40,321 bases of DNA, taken from assembly GCA_031427625.1 (NCBI GenBank), contig JANPNV010000091.1, positions 1-40,321 of the forward strand, written 5' to 3'. This document shows positions 33,631-40,321 of this stretch, one piece after another. This DNA comes from JADKIH01 sp031427625 (lineage in GTDB: Bacteria > Bacteroidota > Bacteroidia > AKYH767-A > 2013-40CM-41-45). Below the pieces are notes generated by a model. That model was not told the DNA's origin. It did not search any database and was given only the letters and a program-made list of their open reading frames with translations. The number at the start of each line of letters is the position of its first letter. The stretch's first letter is position 1. The position numbers and the translations under genes are program-made.

Positions 33631-36189
33631 TTATTCTTCTTTCTTCTTTCTGGAAGACCCCGATTTGGCCGGAGGAGGAACTACAGCTTTTACTACTGAA
33701 ATCTTAAGGGTGCTTGTTTCAGCATCCAAACTTACTTCAAGGATATCACCTTCACCTAATTCAGCTTTAATTATTTCTTCGGCAAGAGGATCTTCAAGAT
33801 ATTTCTGTATCGCTCTTTTTAAAGGACGCGCTCCATAATTTGAATCATACCCTTTATCAGAAATAAAGTCTTTCGCTTCAGTACTTAGCTGAATCTTATA
33901 TCCTAGTTCAGTAACACGTTTGTAAAGATGCATTAACTCTATGTCAATGATTTTATGAATATGGCCTTTGTCGAGTGCATTAAACATGATCACATCGTCA
34001 ATACGGTTCAGGAATTCAGGAGCAAAAGCTTTTTTTAATGCGCTTTCAATTACTCCGCGAGTATGTTCATCGGCTGAACTAAGTTTGGATTCTGTTGAAA
34101 ATCCAACGCCTTGACCAAAGTCCTTCAATTGTCTTGAACCAATATTTGAAGTCATGATCATAATCGTATTCTTGAAATCTACCTTACGGCCCAGACTGTC
34201 AGTAAGTATACCTTCGTCAAGGACCTGAAGAAGTAAGTTGAAAATATCCGGATGAGCTTTCTCTATTTCATCAAGCAGTACTACAGAGTATGGTTTACGT
34301 CTTACTTTTTCAGTCAACTGTCCACCTTCTTCATAACCAACATATCCCGGAGGCGCACCAATCAATCTGGAAATTGCAAATTTCTCCATGTATTCACTCA
34401 TGTCAATGCGGATAAGTGCATCGTCGGAATCAAAAAGATATCTGGCAATAACTTTTGCTAATTCAGTTTTTCCAACACCGGTAGGACCAAGGAAAATAAA
34501 AGTTCCGATTGGTTTATTAGGGTCTTTCAGTCCGGCACGATTTCTTTGAATTGCTTTAACAACTTTAGATATCGCTTCGTCCTGGCCAATTACTTTTCCC
34601 TTGAGTTCATCTGCCATTTTTACAAGCCTGCTGCCTTCAGACTGAGCTACACGGGTAACAGGAATTCCTGTCATCATAGCTACCACTTCAGCAACATCTT
34701 GTTCATTTACTGTATAGCGATGAGATTTTGTTTCATCTTCCCACAGCTTCTTGGCAACTTCAAGTTGTTCGAGTAATTGTTTTTCTGTATCTCGGAGTTT
34801 GGCAGCCTCTTCATATTTCTGACTACGGACTACACGGTTTTTTTCATTCTTAATTTCCTGAACTTTATTTTCGAGTTCGAGAATATTTTTAGGAACGTGG
34901 ATGTTAGTAATATGTACACGTGATCCTGATTCATCAAGAGCATCGATTGCCTTATCTGGTAAAAAACGATCAGTAATATATCTGGAGGTAAGACTTACAC
35001 AAGCCTTAATTGCTTCAGGAGTATAGTTTACATTATGATGTTCTTCGTAACGCTCTTTAATGTTGTTTAGTATCTCAATCGATTCATCAATAGATGCAGG
35101 TTCAATTAGTACGCGCTGGAAACGTCTGTCAAGAGCACCGTCTTTTTCAATATACTGACGGTATTCATCAAGTGTGGTGGCACCAATACATTGTATTTCG
35201 CCGCGAGCAAGTGCCGGTTTAAACATATTTGATGCATCCAGACTTCCCGAAGCTCCACCAGCACCGATGATCGTATGGATTTCATCAATAAACAGAATGA
35301 CATCTGGTGATTTTTCCAGTTCATTCATGACAGCTTTCATTCTTTCTTCAAATTGACCGCGATATTTTGTTCCGGCAACCAATGAAGCAAGATCAAGTGT
35401 TACAATTCTTTTATTGAAAAGAACTCTGGAAACTTTACGTTGAATAATCCTCAATGCAAGTCCTTCCGCAATTGCCGATTTACCTACACCAGGTTCACCG
35501 ATAAGAATGGGATTGTTTTTTTTGCGTCGGGAAAGAATCTGCGATACTCTTTCAATTTCCTTTTCACGGCCGACGATTGGATCGAGACGACCTTCTTCAG
35601 CTGCTTTTGTAAGGTCACGACCAAAATTGTCCAGTACTGGCGTTTTAGATTTGGAATCGGATCCTTTCTTTCCTGTAACTCCGCTACCACCCTCATCATC
35701 TTTTGCATAAGGATCATCCTCTGAAGGATTCTGTGGCGCTTCTGATTTAAAATTTGATTTTATCACGTCTAGTTCTTCTTTAACGATATCATAATTAATA
35801 CCATATTGGTTTAAAATCTGTGTGGCAATATTGTCCTCATCTTTTAGGATAGAAAGTAGGAGATGCTCAGTTCCAATAACTTCACTTTTAAAAACCTTGG
35901 CTTCCAGATAAGTGATCTTTAAAGCCTTCTCAGCTTGTTTGGTAAGGGGGATATTACTCAGGTTAGCCATCGAAGAGGAACTGCCTCTTACTGAATTCTC
36001 AACTGACTTACGTAATTCTCCAAGATTGATTCCTAGTGACTTAAGGATTTTTATAGCCATTCCTTCGCCTTCACGAATTAAGCCGAGTAAGAGATGTTCA
36101 GTGCCTATATAATCGTGCCCCAATCGCAATGCCTCTTCACGGCTAAAAGTGATGACGTCTTTTACACGGGGTGAAAATTTTGCTTCCAT
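33631..36189 (-). CDS. clpC: ATP-dependent Clp protease ATP-binding subunit ClpC
   Basis: This Hsp100 unfoldase feeds proteins to ClpP. The 852 residues carry the Clp N domain as two repeats (FSRVKD-like start, GTEHLLLGLIREGEG and GTEHLLLSILKDEDN). The first AAA module has GEPGVGKSAIAEGLA and VILFIDEIHTIIGAGGASG. A UVR-type segment within the middle coiled coil (KYEEAAKLRDTEKQL) marks ClpC rather than ClpB. The second AAA module has GPTGVGKTELAKVIA and VLLDEIEKAHPDIFNLLLQ, and the D2-small domain has YGARPLKRAIQKYLEDPLAEEI. The tail is Lys/Ser/Pro rich. The upstream region shared with gyrA shows no CtsR- or HrcA-type repeat that I can recognise. Confidence 0.96.
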   Translation of the reverse strand: MEAKFSPRVKDVITFSREEALRLGHDYIGTEHLLLGLIREGEGMAIKILKSLGINLGELRKSVENSVRGSSSSMANLSNIPLTKQAEKALKITYLEAKVFKSEVIGTEHLLLSILKDEDNIATQILNQYGINYDIVKEELDVIKSNFKSEAPQNPSEDDPYAKDDEGGSGVTGKKGSDSKSKTPVLDNFGRDLTKAAEEGRLDPIVGREKEIERVSQILSRRKKNNPILIGEPGVGKSAIAEGLALRIIQRKVSRVLFNKRIVTLDLASLVAGTKYRGQFEERMKAVMNELEKSPDVILFIDEIHTIIGAGGASGSLDASNMFKPALARGEIQCIGATTLDEYRQYIEKDGALDRRFQRVLIEPASIDESIEILNNIKERYEEHHNVNYTPEAIKACVSLTSRYITDRFLPDKAIDALDESGSRVHITNIHVPKNILELENKVQEIKNEKNRVVRSQKYEEAAKLRDTEKQLLEQLEVAKKLWEDETKSHRYTVNEQDVAEVVAMMTGIPVTRVAQSEGSRLVKMADELKGKVIGQDEAISKVVKAIQRNRAGLKDPNKPIGTFIFLGPTGVGKTELAKVIARYLFDSDDALIRIDMSEYMEKFAISRLIGAPPGYVGYEEGGQLTEKVRRKPYSVVLLDEIEKAHPDIFNLLLQVLDEGILTDSLGRKVDFKNTIMIMTSNIGSRQLKDFGQGVGFSTESKLSSADEHTRGVIESALKKAFAPEFLNRIDDVIMFNALDKGHIHKIIDIELMHLYKRVTELGYKIQLSTEAKDFISDKGYDSNYGARPLKRAIQKYLEDPLAEEIIKAELGEGDILEVSLDAETSTLKISVVKAVVPPPAKSGSSRKKKEE

Positions 36190-36384
36190 ACTTTTGATTT
36201 TATTTAATTTGTATAACGGTAGTATTACTTATTAGGTTCTATAAGGCTTGTGTAAGATATTAACAATATTACAGAATAGGAAAATTGTACTGTGCAATTA
36301 ACATGCAATTCGATATAATCTGTCATTCGGGCAGGTAGATTTTTCAACAAAATTCTGTTTACTAAAGAGGCTAAAGTTCAAGGT

Positions 36385-36392
36385 TATTTTTG
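36385..36392 (+). promoter_or_regulatory. Candidate -7 box for gyrA
   Basis: TATTTTTG matches TAnnTTTG. Transcription would start near 36398, giving a gyrA leader of about 150 nt. No strong TTTG -33 element is visible (CTGTTTAC lies about where it should be). Confidence 0.35.
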
Positions 36393-36411
36393 TAAATTGG
36401 GGCCTCATTCC

Positions 36412-36437
36412 GCAGTGGCAATTTTTGCCCTGCTTTT
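36412..36437 (+). promoter_or_regulatory. Hairpin with U-tract in the presumed gyrA leader
   Basis: GCAGTGGCAA (36412-36421) pairs with TTGCCCTGC (36425-36433) over a 3-nt loop with one bulged T, and TTTT follows at once. This is terminator- or attenuator-like, placed about 110 bp before the gyrA ATG and after the candidate promoter. It could limit or condition gyrA transcription, or end a short unannotated RNA. Confidence 0.45.
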
Positions 36438-36547
36438 AGCATTTAATCATATAAAACCTAACCTGTTAATTATAACGATTAGTTATCAGATCAATTGTAT
36501 TTGATTACCCTGAAAGAAATTACAAAACGAATTTACTATAACCAAAA

Positions 36548-39109
36548 ATGGCTGAAGGCGAGAAAATAATACCAATAAATATCGATGAGGAAATGAAGAC
36601 AGCATACATCGATTATTCGATGTCTGTTATTGTTTCCCGCGCATTACCCGATGTCAGAGACGGACTCAAGCCGGTTCACCGTCGTGTATTATTTGGAATG
36701 CTCGATTTGGGAGTGGCAAGTAATCGTCCTCATAAAAAATCTGCGCGTATTGTCGGTGAGGTTCTCGGTAAATATCACCCGCATGGAGATACATCAGTTT
36801 ATGATGCAATGGTGAGAATGGCGCAAGATTGGAGTTTACGCTATCCACTTATCGATGGTCAGGGAAATTTTGGATCCATGGACGGTGATAGTCCTGCAGC
36901 AATGCGATATACAGAAGCCCGTCTTAAAAAACTGGCTGAAGAAATGTTGGCTGATATTGATAAAGATACTGTAGACTTTACATTCAATTTTGATGACAGT
37001 CTGAAAGAACCAACTGTCCTTCCGTCGAAAGTTCCTAACTTATTAATTAATGGGGCCTCAGGAATCGCAGTGGGAATGGCTACGAACATGGCACCACATA
37101 ATCTCACCGAAGTAATAGACGGTACGATTGCCTATATAAATAACAAAGAAATTACCATAGAGGAAATTATAAAGATTATCAAGGCTCCTGATTTTCCAAC
37201 TGCAGGAATTATTTACGGTTATGCAGGAGTGAAAGAGGCTTTATTAACTGGCAGAGGAAAAGTCGTTATGCGCGCACGCGCAACAATTGAAACGACAGCC
37301 AATGGTAAAGAACGAATTATTGTTACAGAAGTCCCTTACCAGGTGAATAAAGCTGAAATGATAAAGAAGACAGCTGATCTTGTAAATGACAAAAAAATAG
37401 AAGGAATCTCTGATATCAGAGACGAAAGCGACAGAGATGGAATTCGTATTGTTTATGAACTCCGCAGAGATGCCATTTCAAATGTTGTTCTAAATAACTT
37501 ATACAAATACACTTCGCTTCAGTCTTCTTTCAGTGTAAACAATGTGGCCCTCGTTCATGGTAGGCCAATGACATTAAATGTGAAAGATCTGATTGTTCAT
37601 TTTGTCAATCACAGACATGAAGTAGTTGTCAGAAGGACGCAATATGAACTTGCTGAAGCCGAAAAACGAGCTCATATATTAGAAGGATTGATGATTGCGC
37701 TCGATCATCTGGATGAGGTAATTGCACTGATTCGCGCATCACAAACTCCGAACATTGCGCAGACCGGTTTGATGGAACAGTTTAAACTTTCCGAAATTCA
37801 GTCGAAGGCTATTCTTGAAATGAGACTTCAACGATTAACCGGTCTTGAAAGAGATAAAATTCGTGATGAATACAATGAGATTATGAAACTCATCGAATAT
37901 TATCGCGATATTCTTTCGAATGAAGAATTAAGGATGGAGATTATTAAAGATGAACTATCGGATATCCGTGCTAAGTATGGTGATGAAAGAAGAACAGAAA
38001 TAGTTCACTCAGGCGATGACATTTCGATGGAAGATATGATTGCCGATGAAGAGGTGGTTATAACAATTTCGCATCTGGGATATATTAAGCGTACCGCACT
38101 CAGCGAATACAGAACACAAGGACGGGGTGGAAGAGGAGCAAAAGGAAGTTCAACACGTGACGAGGATTTTGTCGAGCATATTTATGTTGCAACGAATCAT
38201 AATTACATGCTCTTCTTCACAGAAAAAGGCCGATGCTACTGGTTGAAAGTTTATAATATTCCTGAAGGAAATAAAACATCCAAAGGCAGAGCGATTCAAA
38301 ATCTGATAAGTCTGACACCTGATGATAAGGTTAAGGCATTTATCAATATTAAGGATCTTGAAAACGAAGAGTACATAAACAATAATTTCATTGTGATGTG
38401 TACGAAAAACGGAACTATTAAAAAGACAACTCTTGAAGCTTATTCAAGACCACGATTGAGCGGAATCAATGCAATCAATATTGAAGATAATGATAATCTT
38501 CTTGAGGCACGTTTAACAAATGGGAGTAATGAAATAATGCTCGCAACGAAAAAGGGAAAGCTTGTTCGTTTCAATGAGGAGAATGTACGTCCTATGGGCC
38601 GGAATTCTATTGGTGTGATTGGAGTAAAACTCGATGGCGCCGATGATGAGGTTATTGGAATGGTTTGCGTGAACAATGTACTAACAGATTCTATTCTCGT
38701 TGTATCTGAAAAGGGCTATGGAAAACGATCCGAAGTTGAAGAATATAGAAAAACAAATCGTGGTGCTAAAGGTGTAAAGACCATGAATATTACGGAGAAA
38801 ACCGGAAATCTGATTGCTGTTAAAGTCGTGAAAGACGACGATGATCTGATGATCATTAACAAGTCAGGAGTAACCATCAGAATGAATGTAAATGAATTAC
38901 GTGTAATGGGTCGTGCAACACAAGGTGTAAGAGTAATACGACTTGATGACGATGATGAAATTGCATCAGTGGCAAAAGTAGAAGTTGACGAAGCGGAAAA
39001 ACAAGTTCAGATTCCAGATGTAACTGCTGAAAATACTTCTCCAGACAATTCCGATTCATCCGATGAACAAGGTTCTGCCGGTGAGGAAACGAATAACGAC
39101 TTAACATAA
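36548..39109 (+). CDS. gyrA: DNA gyrase subunit A
   Basis: GyrA is the DNA breakage-reunion subunit that with GyrB introduces negative supercoils. The 853 residues begin with the typical INIDEEMKTAYIDYSMSVIVSRALPDVRDGLKPVHRR. HPHGDTSVYDAMVRMAQ is the quinolone-resistance region: Thr82 sits where E. coli has Ser83, and Asp86 matches Asp87. AAMRYTEARL holds the catalytic Tyr121. The C-terminal beta-pinwheel contains the GyrA box as QGRGGRGAKG near residues 523-532, which separates it from topoisomerase IV ParC. The last ~45 residues are acidic (Glu/Asp/Ser rich). The start ATG at 36548 fits the family N-terminus. A TPR gene follows 19 bp downstream. Confidence 0.97.
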   Translation: MAEGEKIIPINIDEEMKTAYIDYSMSVIVSRALPDVRDGLKPVHRRVLFGMLDLGVASNRPHKKSARIVGEVLGKYHPHGDTSVYDAMVRMAQDWSLRYPLIDGQGNFGSMDGDSPAAMRYTEARLKKLAEEMLADIDKDTVDFTFNFDDSLKEPTVLPSKVPNLLINGASGIAVGMATNMAPHNLTEVIDGTIAYINNKEITIEEIIKIIKAPDFPTAGIIYGYAGVKEALLTGRGKVVMRARATIETTANGKERIIVTEVPYQVNKAEMIKKTADLVNDKKIEGISDIRDESDRDGIRIVYELRRDAISNVVLNNLYKYTSLQSSFSVNNVALVHGRPMTLNVKDLIVHFVNHRHEVVVRRTQYELAEAEKRAHILEGLMIALDHLDEVIALIRASQTPNIAQTGLMEQFKLSEIQSKAILEMRLQRLTGLERDKIRDEYNEIMKLIEYYRDILSNEELRMEIIKDELSDIRAKYGDERRTEIVHSGDDISMEDMIADEEVVITISHLGYIKRTALSEYRTQGRGGRGAKGSSTRDEDFVEHIYVATNHNYMLFFTEKGRCYWLKVYNIPEGNKTSKGRAIQNLISLTPDDKVKAFINIKDLENEEYINNNFIVMCTKNGTIKKTTLEAYSRPRLSGINAINIEDNDNLLEARLTNGSNEIMLATKKGKLVRFNEENVRPMGRNSIGVIGVKLDGADDEVIGMVCVNNVLTDSILVVSEKGYGKRSEVEEYRKTNRGAKGVKTMNITEKTGNLIAVKVVKDDDDLMIINKSGVTIRMNVNELRVMGRATQGVRVIRLDDDDEIASVAKVEVDEAEKQVQIPDVTAENTSPDNSDSSDEQGSAGEETNNDLT

Positions 39110-39128
39110 TAATTAGCCATTTAAAAAT

Positions 39129-40321
39129 ATGAGAAAAACAATTCTGCTATTCTTAATTTGTTCATTCACTGCGTTTTTTGCTTCAGGACAAAAAGCAAAG
39201 GTTCAGACAGCTTATAATTTTTATAAGGAACCATATAGACAATTTGATAAAGCGAAAGAAGCTATTGATGAAGCCATATTAAATGAACAATCGGCTGGAA
39301 TGGCTAAAACCTGGTATTACCGGGGGCTAATCTATCAGGCATTATATAAAAATGAGAAGTATGGAAGTTTATGTAATGAATGTCTGAAAACGGCTTATGA
39401 GGCATTTGAAAGAGCTATCCTAATTGAACCTGATAATGACTGGGTTGTTGAGATAAGAGAAGTACATATGAGGAATCTGGCTAATTCAGTCTTTGTAATC
39501 GCCAGTGATGCATTTAAGGCGAAAGATTTTAAAGTTGCATTATCAAATTTTGAATTAATGCAGAAAATGGTTCCGGCTGATACTGCAGTAATCTTATACA
39601 GTGCATATGCAGCCGAAGGCGGCGGAAATTTTTCAAAAGCAAAAGAATACTATAAGAAGGTGATGGATTTGAAATATTCAGATGATAATATGTATCAGAA
39701 TTTATCAAATATATATTTGAATGAAGATAAGGATACCGCCAATGCACTAAGTATTATTCGCCAAGGGCGGACTATTTTTCCTGATAGTATGGGTTTGCTG
39801 GTCGCTGAGATTAACTTGTTATTATCAACCGGACAAAATGAAGAGGCCACACGCCAATTAAATACTGCGACTCAAAAAGATCCGAATAATGAAAAGCTTT
39901 ATTATGTACTAGGAAGTACATTCGACAATCTGGCAAATCCCAAAGACAAGAATGGAAAAGAACTTCCGAAGTCAAAGAATTATGATGAATATATTGCAAA
40001 AGCAATTGAAGCCTATACAAAAGGGCTAAGTATAAATGCTGACAACTATCTGATCAATTATAATTTAGGTGCATTATACTACAATCAGGCAGCAGCAATA
40101 AAAAATGAAGCCAATAAACTTCAATCAACAGAACAGTACAATAAGGAAAAAGTAAAGTTTGATAAGAAATTCAGAGAAGCTCAGCCATATTTTGAAAATG
40201 CACTGTATAAGAATCCGAAAATAACTAAAGAGGATAAGGATACTTATTTTGATACAGCAAATCTTCTCAAACAGTTGTATGCCCAAACAGGGGATACAGA
40301 GAAGTATGAAAAAATAAAAGC
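39129..40321 (+). CDS. TPR-repeat exported protein, 3' end outside the window
   Basis: The frame opens at ATG 39129 and runs off the window after about 397 residues. An N-terminal signal peptide is clear (KTILLFLICSFTAFFASGQ). Helical TPR-like pairs follow: AKTWYYRGLIYQALYK, AYEAFERAILIEPDN, KVALSNFELMQKMVPAD, YSAYAAEGGGNFSKAKEYYKKV and NYLINYNLGALYYNQAAAIK. A lysine-rich segment sits near residues 330-350. TPR proteins make protein-protein scaffolds, and no specific partner is apparent. It starts 19 bp after gyrA and is probably cotranscribed. A TPR gene behind gyrA is an arrangement I recall from other Bacteroidota. Confidence 0.85.
   Translation, partial: MRKTILLFLICSFTAFFASGQKAKVQTAYNFYKEPYRQFDKAKEAIDEAILNEQSAGMAKTWYYRGLIYQALYKNEKYGSLCNECLKTAYEAFERAILIEPDNDWVVEIREVHMRNLANSVFVIASDAFKAKDFKVALSNFELMQKMVPADTAVILYSAYAAEGGGNFSKAKEYYKKVMDLKYSDDNMYQNLSNIYLNEDKDTANALSIIRQGRTIFPDSMGLLVAEINLLLSTGQNEEATRQLNTATQKDPNNEKLYYVLGSTFDNLANPKDKNGKELPKSKNYDEYIAKAIEAYTKGLSINADNYLINYNLGALYYNQAAAIKNEANKLQSTEQYNKEKVKFDKKFREAQPYFENALYKNPKITKEDKDTYFDTANLLKQLYAQTGDTEKYEKIK

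Larger units (their letters stand above)
36190..36547. other. 358-bp divergent region between clpC and gyrA
   Basis: No gene or tRNA is seen. It must hold both promoters. On the + strand a TATTTTTG box (36385-36392) and a downstream hairpin with a T-run (36412-36437) point at the gyrA leader. On the - strand I found no clear TAnnTTTG box for clpC; the nearest is TAATATTG around 36262-36269. The stretch 36440-36547 is plain AT-rich DNA. Confidence 0.6.

Noticed and set aside
36190..36547. A tRNA or small gene in the clpC-gyrA gap
   Set aside because: No cloverleaf-like pattern or T-loop consensus and no open frame with a plausible start was seen; only promoter and hairpin features.
36776..36808. 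Quinolone-resistance allele in gyrA (Thr at the Ser83 position)
   Set aside because: Thr at this position is a natural wild-type residue in many bacteria (for example Pseudomonas aeruginosa) and is not by itself a resistance change.
1..40321. CRISPR array, prophage, insertion sequence, toxin-antitoxin or defence island
   Set aside because: No spaced direct repeats, transposase, integrase, phage structural gene or known defence domain was seen; the window is mostly conserved housekeeping and envelope genes.

Overview
The window is a chromosomal segment of a member of the Bacteroidota, probably an environmental Sphingobacteriia/Chitinophagia/Flavobacteriia-type bacterium. I infer this from the AT-rich DNA, from start codons with no clear Shine-Dalgarno sequence, from several TAnnTTTG-type -7 boxes, and from the gene content. 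That content includes a type IX secretion (gliding-type) C-terminal sorting domain, an OmpA/PD40/TPR protein family, DUF4412-, DUF2027- and DUF2279-type proteins, a Bacteroidota-type arginine decarboxylase, an ftsK-lolA pair and a clpC/gyrA/TPR neighbourhood. I cannot name a genus from the sequence alone.

Layout. 1-5.1 kb carries envelope and secreted proteins on the + strand: the 3' end of an OmpA-domain protein, a MuiA-like DUF4139 protein, a PKD/T9SS protein broken by an apparent frameshift, and a DUF2279 protein. 5.1-9.0 kb is a probable - strand operon dedA-aroE-uvrB-rhodanese. 9.2-10.2 kb is a + strand Smr/DUF2027 protein. 10.2-12.4 kb is speA plus a tandem VOC protein (-). 12.6-16.4 kb is a + strand run of arginase, argS, a YiiX-like cysteine hydrolase and a DUF4878 lipoprotein. 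16.4-20.7 kb is a probable - strand operon: E2 acyltransferase, TPR/PD40 protein, DnaQ-like exonuclease, FAH-family hydrolase. 20.8-23.4 kb is recR followed by a large glycosyltransferase/sugar-transferase-like fusion (-), divergent from a sodium:solute symporter and a LysM/DPBB protein (+, 23.5-26.1 kb). 26.2-30.0 kb is ftsK, lolA and a small exported protein (-). 30.2-33.6 kb is a DUF4412 protein, recN and fabI (+), ending at a strong bidirectional terminator shared with clpC (-, 33.6-36.2 kb). A 358-bp divergent region then leads into gyrA and a TPR protein cut off by the window end (+).

The genes are mostly housekeeping: DNA repair and topology (uvrB, recR, recN, gyrA, ftsK), proteostasis (clpC), lipid, shikimate and arginine metabolism, and envelope biogenesis. 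I see no CRISPR array, prophage, insertion sequence, rRNA, recognised tRNA or defence island. The items most worth a second look are the frameshifted T9SS protein, the arginine-centred trio (speA / arginase / argS) around an inverted-repeat intergenic region, the glycosyltransferase fusion with a degenerate sugar-transferase end, a hairpin with a U-tract in the gyrA leader, and a promoter packed directly behind a terminator at 26.48 kb. I did not find a convincing new multi-gene system.
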